A stretch of 64,000 nt of DNA from Triticum aestivum (taxonomy: Eukaryota > Streptophyta > Magnoliopsida > Poales > Poaceae). The number at the start of each line of letters is the position of its first letter. Positions within the stretch are counted from its first letter, which is position 1. The stretch covers positions 227,276,826 to 227,340,825 of the forward strand of contig NC_057795.1 of NCBI RefSeq assembly GCF_018294505.1, written 5' to 3'. A program made the translations under genes and the position numbers. Shown here in pieces: positions 48,313-58,321 of the stretch. The notes beneath the pieces are model-generated. The model had not been told where the DNA came from and ran no database searches. It was given only the letters and a program-made list of their open reading frames with translations.

Positions 48313-48807
48313 TTAAACCCTACCGCCTCCGTTGAAACGAGGCGAGCGTCGAGGGAACTGTGGAGAACGGCGGGGAAGCGACGTCACGCAATCCGGACTC
48401 CTCTTGCGGTGGGAGAACGAATACTCATGTGGCTCCGGCTGGCTCTGCACCCTCACGAACGGCACACCATACTCGATCGATTCGTTCTCCTCTGGGTGCT
48501 CGACCTTCGACCTGTACAACCACCACCTCCGCCTGACTATCGCCTCGGGCGAATTTGTCTGCTCCATCACCCATAGGAGATACTCGATGAACTCGGAGGA
48601 CTGCGGCGTGACTGCCGCCGAGGAGTACATGTACATCGCCGCCCTCATCGCCGCTGTCTCGCTCTTTCGCGTACATTGCCACATGGCCCGCACCGTCCTC
48701 GAAATCTCCCACTCATTGTCAAACCAACTAAGGATCTCCTTCAACCTGGCTAACTTTGCCTGGTCGCCGCCGGCGATCTACCTGATTCGCTGCTGCATCC
48801 TCTCCAT
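48313..48807 (-). pseudogene. gene of unknown function, copy 1 of a divergent pair
   Basis: The frame begins at ATG 48805-48807 (MERMQQRIR), has a TAG at codon 10 (48778-48780), and is then open for 154 codons to 48313. It reads LKEILSWFDNEW early, then EFIEYLLWVMEQTNSPEAIV, RRRWWLYRSKVEHPEENES and VPFVRVQSQPEPHE. It shares LLW-x-MEQT, IVR-x-RWW-x-YRS and EHP with copy 2 at 49980, with clear divergence. The C-terminus is Arg/Pro/Ser-rich. I do not recognise the family. The longer frame on the opposite strand (48332-48997) is its antisense shadow. Confidence 0.6.
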
Positions 48808-48835
48808 AGATGTCCTTCTGAGTGGTCTGGTGCTA

Positions 48836-49440
48836 GCTTTGGAAGATGGGAGGAGAGACGGTGGTCTTGCAATAGAGAAGAGGGAGAGGCGAGACGGTGG
48901 TTTTGGAATGGAGAAGATGGAGAGGAGAGGAGGTGGTTTTGCAATGGAGAAGATCAGAAGAGGGAGAGGCGAGACGGTGGTTTTGGAATGGAGATGATGG
49001 AGAGGAGAGGAGGTGGTTTTGCAATGGAGAAGACCAGAAGAGGGAGAGGTGAGACAGTGGTTTTGGAATGGAGATGANNNNNNNNNNNNNNNNNNNNNNN
49101 NNNNNNNNNNNNNNNNNNNNNNNNNNNNNNNNNNNNNNNNNNNNNNNNNNNNNNNNNNNNNNNNNNNNNNNNNNNNNNNNNNNNNNNNNNNNNNNNNNNN
49201 NNNNNNNNNNNNNNNNNNNNNNNNNNNNNNNNNNNNNNNNNNNNNNNNNNGGAGGTGGTTTTGGAATGGAGATGATGGAGAGGAGAGGAGGTGGTTTTGC
49301 AATGGAGAAGATCAAAAGAGGGAGAAGCGAGATGGTGGTTTGGGAATGGAGATGATGGAGAGGAGAGGAGGTGGTTTTGCAATGGAGAAGAGGGAGAGGA
49401 GCGTGCGGCGACGATTTAGGATTGGACGAGAGGGCCGGCG
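48836..49440. repeat. 80-bp minisatellite, interrupted by an assembly gap
   Basis: The unit contains AGGAGGTGGTTTTGCAATGG and GACGGTGGTTTTGGAATGG. Anchors at 48931 and 49011, and at 49291 and 49371, are exactly 80 apart. It translates as an RRGGGFAMEK/RRDGGFGMEK peptide repeat on the plus strand. It lies just upstream of copy 1 of the unknown gene. Confidence 0.88.
49078..49250. other. assembly gap (173 N) inside the 80-bp minisatellite
   Basis: Undetermined bases with the repeat continuing on both sides. The true copy number may be larger or smaller than shown. Confidence 0.99.
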
Positions 49441-49732
49441 CACTGTGACTGGATCAAAATCAAAATCAATTTACCCTTCAATTGAGAAAGCGACCCCACA
49501 TTAACTAGTCTCCCTTTTATTCTAGGTCATAATTGACCATGATTTTTGCACATAAAATATATGTTATACGTTGCAAATATAATATAATTTGAAAGTACAT
49601 TCAGATACGAACCAAATGATACAATTTTTGGTGACATGCATTCACATTTTGCTTGTCAAATACAGTACATGGTCAAACTTTGACCCAAAATACGCAAAAC
49701 AACAAAAAAATACTTCCAAGATGAGCGCCGCT
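49441..49732. other. AT-rich spacer between the two minisatellites
   Basis: Nothing recognised. This is the axis of the inverted arrangement of the two unknown genes. Confidence 0.4.
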
Positions 49733-49930
49733 CTTCCGCTCTTCTCCTCTTAAACCACCGCCGCTCCTCTCCTGTTCCAATCTAAATCCAGCGCCGCTCC
49801 TCTCCTCTTCCATTTCAAAACCACCGCCCCTCCTCTCCTGTTCCAATCCAAAACCAGCGTCGCTCCTCTCCCGTTCTAATCCAAAACCAGCGCTGCTCCT
49901 CTCCTCTTCCATTCAAAAACCACCGCCGGC
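49733..49930. repeat. 39-bp minisatellite, inverted relative to the 80-bp one
   Basis: The unit is GCTCCTCTCCTGTTCCAATC plus CAAAACCAGCGCC with alternating variants, about five copies. On the minus strand it translates as a 13-residue repeat of the type ERSGAGFGLEQER. It precedes copy 2 of the unknown gene, as the 80-bp array precedes copy 1. Confidence 0.82.
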
Positions 49931-49959
49931 GAGTGAAGGTGTTGTGGAGAAGTAGATCG

Positions 49960-50435
49960 ATGGAGGAGTACAACGATACGTGAGGATCGCAGACGGCGAC
50001 CCTGTAAAGCTAGCTAGGATGTCGGAGATACAGTCTTGGTTTGACAACAAGGACCAACTAGCGGCGACGGCGACATTCATGGCCAAATATCTGCAACAAA
50101 GAGAAAAGGCGGCGATACTCCCGGAGGGAGTCGCGCCGGAGTACATAGAGCTGCTCCTCTGGGCCATGGAGCAAACAGATTCATCGAATCCGATCGTGAG
50201 GGAGCGGTGGTGGGAGTATCGATCCCAGATGGAGCATCCACCAGAGATTGAAGGAACGAGCATCTACAGGGTGTCGTTTGTGAGGGTGTCCTGCCAGAGC
50301 GAGCCGGTGGAGTCTTTGTCGATCGAACCCAACTGCAAGAGGAGAAAAGCAGTTGGCCCGACGACGCTTCCCCGCCATCGTCTCCCTCGCCGTTCACATC
50401 GTCTCACAGGGTGGCTGTCTGCCGCCGAGGAATAG
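49960..50435 (+). pseudogene. gene of unknown function, copy 2 of a divergent pair
   Basis: The likely ancestral ATG (49960) reads MEEYNDT and hits TGA after seven codons. The homologous frame is open from 49980 to the TAG at 50433-50435 (about 150 codons): RIADGDPVKLARMSEIQSWF, YIELLLWAMEQTDSSNPIVR, RWWEYRSQMEHPPEIEGTSI, VSFVRVSCQSEPVESLSIEP. A one-base change near 49978 separates start and body, so it is probably a pseudogene unless translation starts elsewhere. Related to copy 1, it points away from it. Function unknown; Trp-rich, helical-looking middle; no signal peptide or membrane segment. Confidence 0.6.
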
Positions 50436-51045
50436 GAGGGGGTTGCCCCCCCCCAGCCCAATAGTCAGGCAGGTTGTGAATTGTCAGGAGGAGCTTAGGG
50501 TTGTCAGTATTTGCAGGTTGTGAATTGTGTTTTGTGTTGTGTATTTTGAGAGTACTTTCAGATATGAATGTCTTTTGAATTTCAGATTTGCAGTGTTGAG
50601 CATATGAAGTATTTTATGAACTCTAGAGATCTATTTTTAGCACTTAAAAAATGTAGTTTCATAGGAGTATAAAAGTGCATACAATGTGATTCTCAGAGAA
50701 GAAACTGCAAGTTTCAGTTTCAGATAAGAAACTGCAAGTTCAGTTTCAGATAAGAAACTGCAACTTTCAGAGGCAGATCATTTATATTAACACGGCCTTT
50801 TCAAACAGGGTTAACATCATGTTGAAAGTTTTATTCATGGTTGAAAATGGAACTACCAGCCAGTTAACATCATACTGATCAACATTCATGCATAGAACAT
50901 CTTCATATGATGCACAGTCAAAATGCCCACACAATGTCGAGTGTGCGAAACACAAAGAAAACGAGGCATAAAGTTTTGGCAAGTGTTGGACGTGGTTTTG
51001 AGCTGCCCCGTCTAGGCTTTCATTTTTAACATGCACAGCCCACGA
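50436..51045. other. 3' flank of copy 2, with a short tandem repeat
   Basis: 50696-50775 holds three copies of a 27-bp unit containing AGAAACTGCAAGTTTCAG. A short minus-strand frame (50782-51036) has no recognised domain. Confidence 0.5.
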
Positions 51046-51128
51046 CCTCGGATGGGAGGTCCATAGGCCTGTTTTTATTTTCTTAGGGCCGTCATGTATC
51101 GACCGGCCTATGGACCTCCCATCCGAGG
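51046..51128. repeat. perfect 24-bp inverted repeat
   Basis: CCTCGGATGGGAGGTCCATA plus GGCC at 51046-51069 is matched without mismatch by its reverse complement at 51105-51128, with a 35-base loop. The stem is GC-rich and would be a stable hairpin in RNA or single-stranded DNA. Confidence 0.93.
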
Positions 51129-51829
51129 TTTTATTTTTGGCAGCCCAATTTCTGTGTTTTTTTGAAGAAAACGCAGAGGTCTGTTCTATTTTTCTATATA
51201 AGAATAGGAACGCCAGGTCTAACTTATGTTTCCCTTCTAACTATATTATATATATTTAAATTATTTTATATGTTATTATATATTATTTTTATTGTCATCA
51301 TATATTTAACAGATACTTACATATGTAAGAAAACAATATCCCACATCTTATTAACTTATAAAAATAATTTCTTAACAAATAAAATCCTGGATTGTTTTGG
51401 CACGAAAGTCCTAGTGATTGTGTACAAAAGCTTGGTAAGATTTAAGTACGAATGTAATAATATCACTTATTATTTAAATATATTTATAACAAAATGCTCA
51501 GCCCCTTTTTAGTTTTTGATAACATTGCTCGCCCAACCCAACATTATAATTAGAATCAGCCCAGCAAAATCGTGTATTTCGAGAAAGTGCAAATGGCCTG
51601 TAATTTTTTAGGAAATAAAATAAATGAGCCGCATGGACGCTACATTATTTGTTCACCCAGCCCAGCTAATGGCTGTAATTCAAAAATAATAATCAAATTG
51701 ACTGTAAATTCTACCGCGCAAAAAAAATTGTAAATTCTGAAAAAATGGGTTAAATATGTGCCACATTTTTGTAAGCTGAAATGTGAGCCAGTAGATCGAA
51801 GCCAACGCAAGTCGTTGTCAATTTAGTCA
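51129..51829. other. AT-rich CACTA interior
   Basis: No gene. 51230-51500 is very AT-rich (ATATTATATATATTTAAATT-type sequence). The 116-codon plus-strand frame at 51162-51512 is a product of that composition. Confidence 0.45.
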
Positions 51830-53090
51830 ACAAATGATTCTGACATGTTAGCCGTTGGATTTACATCCAACGACCGGCATCCATCTTCAATCTCTCGTCT
51901 TCTTCCTCCAGCGCCGCCGGGACCACCTCCCGCCTCCTGCTGCTAGCAGCTCTGCTTAGCATGCTTCACTATGAAGCGCTACTCCACCGTTGGCCAGGCC
52001 ATCCCTCCACCCCTCCACACTTCATGTTCTTCTCCACCGACTATCGAACCACACCGCACTAGAACCAGTTAACCCTCGTACACCTCTCCATCTGCGACTC
52101 TACTCCCGCGTCTTCCCATCTCCAGCTCGTTGCTGTCCGGGGCCTCGCCGTCGTCCACCACCTTGGATGGGCTCGGCGTGGCGTGGTCAACGTGGTCAAC
52201 GAATGACACCATTGGAACTAGATTGTGCGTGGAGAGGCTGACACTTGAGTCCACGGCCGCACATGAGGAAATGCCTCCTTATTACGCGCAAAATAATGAT
52301 TCCTCCACCTAACATCTGGGACCCACCGGAAGGGCCTCTGTATTTCGCGAAAAAAATGTGCCCCCCGCTGACATGCCGGACCCACCAGCTATCTTCGCAC
52401 GCAAGGAAGTGCCTCCTTATTACGCACAAAAAAATGAATACTCCCCCTACCAGCTGGAACCCAGCAAAGTGGGAGGCTGACTTGTGGGCCTACCAAGTTG
52501 ACGGGGACGGAGGGCTTTGTCAACTTAGTCAATATGAACGATTCTAGATCCTGTTACCGTACGATGTTCATCTAACGGCCGTAGTGCTTCTTCAACCTCT
52601 GGTCTTCTTGCTCCGGATGCCCAAACCAATGTCGGTCGTGCCGCGTGCTCCTGCCTCCCGTGGTCAGCTATGATGCCGCGGAGGCCTCACCGCCCCCTAC
52701 TACTCCCACCACTGGCCAGGCCATCCCTCTACTCACCCACACCCCCTGTTATTCTGCGGCAACAGAAGCCTCACACCGCAGCCAAACTAGTGAACCCTCG
52801 TACTCCTCTTCGCGTGGGCATCCACTGCTGCGTCTTTCCCGGCTCCGAGTCGTCCCCTTCCTAGGCCTCGCCGTCGTCCACCGCCGTGGTGCTCTCGGCA
52901 CGGCGTGGTCAACGTGGTCAAGGAACGACTTCCAACGGACGCGGACTGTACGTGGAGAGGCTGACAATTGGGTCCACGGTCGCAGCAAGGAAATGCCTCC
53001 TTATTACGCGCAAAATAATGATTCCTCCACCTGACAGCAGGGACCCACCGGACGGGCCACCGTATTTCACGAAAAAATGTTTCCCCCTGA
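51830..53090. repeat. tandem duplication of a block of about 700 bp
   Basis: The block around 51850-52450 and that around 52560-53090 share, in order, a CATC(C/T)AACG motif, CTTCTTC-rich leader, GCCAGGCCATCCCTC, CTCGCCGTCGTCCACC, GGCGTGGTCAACGTGGTCAA, GAGGAAATGCCTCCTTATTA-like and AATAATGATTCCTCCACCT. The copies have diverged. Frames across them lack domains. Confidence 0.7.
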
Positions 53091-53375
53091 CTGCTGGGAC
53101 CCACCAGCTACATCTTCGCACGCAAGGAAGTGCGTCCAGGCAAAAAAAGATTTGCCCCCCTGACTGCTGGGACCCACCAGCTACATCTTCGCACGCAAGG
53201 AAGTGCGTCCGGGCAAAAAACAATTCGCCCCCCTGACTGCTGGGACCCACCAGCTACATCTTCGCACACAAGGAAGTGCGTCCGGGCAAAAAAAACGATT
53301 CACCCCCCAGACTGCTGGGACCCACCGGCTACATCTTCGCAGGCAAGGAAGTGCCTGACAGTCGGGACCCACCTG
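53030..53375. repeat. 73-bp tandem repeat, four copies
   Basis: The unit contains GACTGCTGGGACCCACCAGC, TACATCTTCGCACGCAAGGA and AGTGCGTCCGGGC plus an A run. CTGCTGGGAC anchors are at 53091, 53164, 53237 and 53312. Confidence 0.88.
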
Positions 53376-53810
53376 GTCGAAGCGTACGTAGCGTTCTCAT
53401 TCTGGTCGCGAACATGTACGTACATATATACTGGTGGATGTAGAGGCGCGCACATGTCGTAGTAGAGGCGCGCATGTAGCATGTACATATACGTACAGCG
53501 GCCAGGGTGCAAGAAAGAAAATATGGCCACGTATGTGTACATACGGGCGGGGTCTCGAACGCCTACTCGCGAATACGTACGGCAAGGGCTCGTGTACATG
53601 GATGGGTTGGAACGGAGAACCAGCATCGTCATCGTGTTCATGGGGAGGCAACGAAATGCGTCTTGTTCATGGGGAGGCAACGGAATGCGTGGGTGTTCAT
53701 CGGGAGGCAACGGAACGCATGGGAGCCAACCGGCTGGGTCGGAACGGAATGCGTGATCGTGTTCATCGAGAGGGCTTGGATGGAACAGGCGATGGAAACG
53801 AGGCCTGGCG
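53376..53810. other. GC-rich CACTA interior with short repeats
   Basis: TACGTACATAT-like words (53400-53600), then a GGGGAGGCAACGGAATGCGT unit in about three copies (53640-53750). All six frames are open here only because of composition. No gene. Confidence 0.5.
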
Positions 53811-54105
53811 TACCGCACAATGGAGGAAATGGACCTCCTACATTCGGAACGGGGTCCTGTTGATCAGGAGGGGTGTGGCGTACCGCAAAACGGACGAAAC
53901 GGATCTCCTACAGTCGAAACAGGGGTCCTGTTGATCGGGAGGGATGTGGCGTACCGCAGAACGGAGGAAACGGACCTCCTACGGTCAAAACGGGGGTCCT
54001 GTTGATCGGGAGGGGTGTGGCATACCGCAAAACGAACGAAATGGACCTCCTACGGTCGAAACGGGGGTCCTGTTCATCGGGAGGGGTGTGGAATACCGCA
54101 AAACG
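53811..54105. repeat. 71-bp tandem repeat, about four copies
   Basis: The unit contains GGAGGAAACGGACCTCCTAC, GGGGTCCTGTTGATCGGGAG and GGGTGTGGCGTACCGC. TACCGCA anchors are at 53811, 53881, 53952, 54023 and 54094. Confidence 0.9.
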
Positions 54106-54640
54106 GGACTCCACGGGATATTGTTCATCTCCACCATCGACCTCCTCCAGCCTCCACGGGCTACCGTCGACCTCCTCCAGCCTCCACGGGCTCCTGTTCA
54201 TCCAGCCTCCACCCCGCGCTACTCCACCGGCTACTGTTCAACTACCCCTCCACCTTCTATTGTTCATCCAGCCCTCCACACCACGGGGTCCTGTTCAACC
54301 ACCCCTCCATGAGCACCCCTCCATCGTTTACTGTTCAACCAGCCCTCCACACCACGGGGTCTTGTTCATCCANNNNNNNNNNNNNNNNNNNNNNNNNNNN
54401 NNNNNNNNNNNNNNNNNNNNNNNNNNNNNNNNNNNNNNNNNNNNNNNNNNNNNNNNNNNNNNNNNNNNNNNNNNNNNNNNNNNNNNNNNNNNNNNNNNNN
54501 NNNNNNNNNNNNNNNNNNNNNNNNNNNNNNNNNNNNNNNNNNNNNNNNNNNNNNNNNNNNNNNNNNNNNNNNNNNNNNNNNNNNNNNNNNNNNNNNNNNN
54601 NNNNNNNNNNNNNNNNNNNNAACACTCACTATTCATCCAA
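54106..54640. other. CTCCACC-rich repeats and assembly gap (54373-54620, 248 N)
   Basis: Short units of the type CCTCCACGGGCTCCTGTTCA and CCTCCACACCACGGGGTC recur before the gap. The undetermined bases are very likely more of the same repeat. Confidence 0.8.
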
Positions 54641-54800
54641 TCGATCGGCTTCAGTTAGCAGCAGTAGGGAAGGAATCGCTCGATCCGGTTCAGTTAACAG
54701 CCATCCATCGATCGCTCAGGTTCAGTTATGCGTAGCCTGCAGTGCAATCGCTCGGGTTCAGTTAGAGCCCAATGCCTCGCTCGGGTTCAGTTAGAGCCAA
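54641..54800. repeat. short repeat GCTCGGGTTCAGTTAG
   Basis: About five diverged copies in 160 bp, with the two right-hand ones (54753 and 54778) nearly identical. Confidence 0.65.
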
Positions 54801-54879
54801 CGCCTCACACACATGCGCGTACATGTACGAGAGAAACGCGCATCGCTCGGCCCCCGACCTCCCAACCGGGAACTCCCCA

Positions 54880-55138
54880 AAATTTTCCTCCCCCTCGCTT
54901 CTACCACGGTTTTTTCCATCATGGACGGCCCAAAGAATGTCATGCAGCTGCGTCTCCGGCCCGCCCAGGATGAAAAGCCCATTTTCTGTCATGATTTTTG
55001 GTCATAGAAGTAGGAGCCCACCACATCTATGATGATACCGGGTTTTGTCACAATTATCGTCATAGAAGTGTCATATGTATGACAGGAAAAAAATTCGTTC
55101 GGCCCAAAATATCACGGATGTGTCTTTTTTTTGTAGTG
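54880..55138. repeat. right subterminal and terminal repeat of the CACTA
   Basis: GTCATAGAAGTAGGAGCCCA and CGTCATAGAAGTGTCATATG motifs match those of the left subterminal region. The element ends ATCACGGATGTGTC, a T run and GTAGTG. Confidence 0.88.
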
Positions 55139-55933
55139 TAAGAATTCTTTTTCAATAGTAGCATAATTTCTCTGGGCAGTGTCTAGAGTTTTACTAGCAT
55201 ATTGAATAACATTTAGTTTCTTATCAACTCTTTGCCCTAGAACAGCACCTACAACATAATCGCTAGCATCACACATAATTTCAAAGGGTAAATTCCAATC
55301 AGGAGGCTGAACAATTGGTGCAGAAATCAAAGCTTTCTTAAGTATTTTAAATGCTTCTACACAATCATCATCAAAAACAAAAGGAATATCTTTTTGCAAT
55401 AGATTAGTCAGAGGCCTAGAGATTTTAGAAAAGTCCTTAATGAACCTCCTATAAAAACTGACATGACCAAGGAAACTTCGTATACCTTTAATGTCCTTGG
55501 GACATGGCATCTTTTCAATACCATCAACTTTAGCTTTATCAACTTCAATACCTCTTTCAGAAATTTTATGCCCCAAGACAATGCCTTCATTAACCATAAA
55601 GTGACACTTCTCCCAATTCAAAACAAGACTAGTATCTTTGCATCTCTGCAAAACTCTATCAAGGTTGCTCAAGCAATCATCAAAGGAGGATCCATAAACG
55701 GAGAAATCATCCATGAATACCTCACAAAAGTCAGAGAATATAGCCATCATGCATCTTTGAAAGGTAGCAGGTGCATTACATAAACCAAAAGGCATACGTC
55801 TATAGGCAAAAGTACCGAAAGGGCAAGTAAAAGTAGTCTTTGCTTGATCGTCCGCTAATACAAGTATTTGAGAGAAACCAGAATAACCATCTAGAAAGCA
55901 GAAATGTGTATGTTTGGATAGTCTTTCTAGCAT
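55139..55933 (-). pseudogene. reverse transcriptase palm/thumb and N-terminal RNase H of C
   Basis: The frame opens at MLERLSKH. It contains CFLDGYSGF (motif A Asp), FGLCNAPATFQRCM, the active-site FMDDF at residues 73-77 (the YxDD box), KISERGIEV, GHVSFYRRFI (connection) and the RNase H start FEIMCDASDYVVGAVLGQ. Reading stops at the TAA target site of the CACTA; the last few residues of the open frame are transposon sequence. A one-base frame change near 55930 separates it from the upstream RT part. Otherwise the domain is well preserved. Confidence 0.88.
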
Positions 55934-57603
55934 TTGATCAGTAAAGGTAAAGGGTAATGATCTTTCTTAGTAGCTTTATTTAATTTACGGAAATCAATTA
56001 CCATCCTATAACCAGTAATAATTCTTTGCGGGATCAATTCATGTTTATCATTAGGAACAATACTAATACCTCCCTTCTTAGGGACACAATGGACAGGGCT
56101 TACCCACTGACTATCAGCAACGGGATAAATTATACCTACCTCGAGGAGCTTTAGTATTTCTTTTCTTACCACTTCTTTCATCTTAGGATTTAAACGTCGT
56201 TGATGATCTCTAAATGGTTTGGTGTTTTCTTCCAATTTTATTTTGTGTTGGCATAGAGTGGGACTAATGCCCTTAAGATCGTCAAGAGTATATCCAATAG
56301 CAGCACGTTGCTTCTTTAGAGTTTTCAATAATCTTCCCTCTTCCTGCTCTGAAAGGTTAGCACTAATAATAACAGGATATATCTTCTTTTCATCAAGATA
56401 AGCATATTTAAGGGTATCAGGTAAAGGTTTAAGCTCAAACATGGGATCGCCCTTGGGTGGAGGGGGATCCCCTAGGATTTCAACAGGCAAGTTGTGTTTC
56501 AAAATAGGACCCTGTTTAAAGAATACTTCATCTATTTCCCTTCTTTCATCCATAAACATATCATTTTCATGGTCTAGCAAATATTGTTCTAAGGGATCAG
56601 TTGGAGGCACGGAAATAGAAACAAGACCAATAATTTCATCCTTACTAGGCAATTCTTTATCATGGGGTTGTCTACAAAATTTAGCAAAATTAAACTCATG
56701 AGACATATCTCCTAAGCCAATCGTAACAACATCCTTTTCGCAATCAATCTTAGCATTAACAGTATTCAAGAAGGGTCTACCAAATATAATAGGACAAAAG
56801 CTATCTTGTGGGGAACCAAGAACAAGAAAATCCGCAGGATATTTAACTTTCCCACACAAGACTTCAACATCTCTAACAATCCCAATTGGTGAAATAGTAT
56901 CTCTATTTGCAAGCTTAACAGTAACATCAATATCTTCTATTTTATCGGGTGCGATATCATGCATAATTTCTTCATATAAGGAATGAGGTATTGCACTAGC
57001 ACTAACACCCATATCGCATAAGCCATGATAACAATGATCTCCTTTTTTAATATAAATAACAGGCATGCCTACAACACGTCTATGTTTCTTAGCATCGGGT
57101 CTAGCAATGTTAGCAGCCTGTTCACAGAAATAAATAACATGCCCATCAATATTATCAGCCAAGAGATCTTTAACCATAGCAATACTAGGTTCAACTTTAA
57201 TTTGCTCAGGAGGTGTATATGTTCTAGTATTACTCTTATGAACCACATTTGAAGCTTTAGCGTGATCCTTTATCCTAACATGGAAAGGTGGTTTCTCAAC
57301 ATAAGTAGTAGGAACAATAGGATCATTATAAGTGATAGTCTTTTCTTCAACTGTAACAGTTGCAACTACTTTTACTTTAGTGGGAGGATTATATTTAAAC
57401 CACTTCTCCTTAGGGAGATCAACATGAGTAGCAAATGATTCACAGAAAGAAGCTACTATCTCAGAGTCAAGTCCATATTTAGTGCTAAATCCACGAAAAG
57501 CATCGGTATCCATAAAAGATTTAACACAATGAAACTTAGGTGTCATACCTGACTCCTTACCATCGTTGGAATCCAATCTAAAGTTGCGTTTAATTCTTTC
57601 CAA
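55927..57603 (-). pseudogene. protease and N-terminal reverse transcriptase of C
   Basis: 558 codons. It begins at the gag-pol linker (MERIKRNFRL). The aspartic protease contains HGLCDMGVSASAIP (Asp-Met-Gly at the active site) and IIFGRPFLNTVNAKIDCEKD. After a linker come RT fingers: RKEILKLLEVGIIYPVADSQ, WVSPVHCVPKKGG and GYRMVIDFRKLN. The frame ends by a one-base shift just before motif A. An in-frame TGA (57610-57612) separates it from gag. Confidence 0.87.
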
Positions 57604-57612
57604 AAAATCTCA

Positions 57613-58170
57613 CTTGAATTCGATAGTCTTCATCATGTAGGAGCCAGCACAAGAAGTATCGACCATGGTGCGATCATTAAGAGAAAGCCGAGCATAAAAA
57701 TTTTGAATAATCATTTCTCTTGAGAGCTCATGATTGGGGCATGAATATAACATTGACTTAAGCCTCCCCCAAGCTTGAGCGATGCTTTCTCCTTCACGAG
57801 GCCAAAAATTATATATATAATTACGATCACGATGAACAAGATGCATAGGATAAAACTTCTGGTGAAATTCCAATTTCAATCATTTATAGTCCCAAGATCC
57901 CATATCATCAAATAGCCTATACCATGTCAATGCATCTCCCTTCCAAGATAAAGGGAAAACCTTCTTATTGAAAATATCATCGGGCATACCTGCAAGCTTA
58001 AATAATCCACAAACTTCATCCACATAGATAAGGTGTAAATCGGGATGCAATGTTCCATCTCCTGCAAAGGGATTAGCTAGTTGTTTCTCTACCATACCCG
58101 AAGGAATTTCAAAGTAAACATTTTCAGTAGGTTCAGTAGGTTGAGGAGCAACTCTTTGCTCTGCTAGTCA
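57613..58170 (-). pseudogene. gag of C
   Basis: The reading frame from about 58095 holds PFAGDGTLHPDLHLIYVDEV, FPLSWKGDALTWYRLFDDMG, FHQKFYPMHLVHRDRNYIYN, FWPREGESIAQAWGRLKSML and CPNHELSREMIIQNFYARLS, the Athila-type gag core. It is interrupted by an in-frame TGA at 57880-57882 and closed by another at 57610-57612. The C-terminal zinc knuckle seen in many gags is not evident. Confidence 0.82.
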
Positions 58171-58292
58171 GGGTGAAGATACCCCGAACAAGCCCCTCAA
58201 AGGATTAGTTTCCATAGTAACAAGTGACAGTAAATTTTAGCACACTATATAAATGTTTCCTTACCAAGTTCCACTCACCAAAGGCGCTTCAC

Positions 58293-58310
58293 TCCCCGGC
58301 AACGGCGCCC
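58293..58310 (-). promoter_or_regulatory. primer-binding site of C (Asp-tRNA type)
   Basis: The minus strand reads GGGCGCCGTTGCCGGGGA, differing by one base from the TGGCGCCGTTGCCGGGGA form. It lies 11 bases inside the LTR, as in D. Confidence 0.85.
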
Positions 58311-58321
58311 GAAAAGAGTCT

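Larger units (their letters stand above)
30063..55138. mobile_element. CACTA (En/Spm-type) DNA transposon, 25 kb, gene-carrying, probably non-autonomous
   Basis: The terminal inverted repeats start CACTACAAAAAAATACACTT at the left; the reverse complement of the right end is CACTACAAAAAAAAGACACA. Both continue into similar CCGTGAT sequence. The exact 3-bp duplication TAA flanks it. The subterminal regions are dense in direct and inverted short motifs (GGCCCATAGAAGG-like at the left, GTCATAGAAGTG at both ends), where a TnpA-type protein binds. I find no TnpD/Transposase_21 frame. Instead the interior contains multiplied tnpA-like exons, nested small elements and captured gene segments. Three assembly gaps lie in it, so the true length is uncertain. 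Confidence 0.93.

Noticed and set aside
48332..48997. 221-codon plus-strand frame
   Set aside because: It is antisense to copy 1 of the unknown gene, which has a detectable homologue on the other strand, and it ends in minisatellite sequence.
53030..54105. Regular repeats that might suggest a CRISPR-like array
   Set aside because: The units are contiguous 71-73 bp minisatellites without unique spacers, in a plant transposon.
53434..54794. Several long plus-strand frames
   Set aside because: They are translations of 71-bp and shorter tandem repeats and cross an assembly gap. Three frames are open at once, which indicates composition.
57025..57252. Plus-strand frame in the protease region of C
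   Set aside because: Antisense shadow of a well-supported protease frame.
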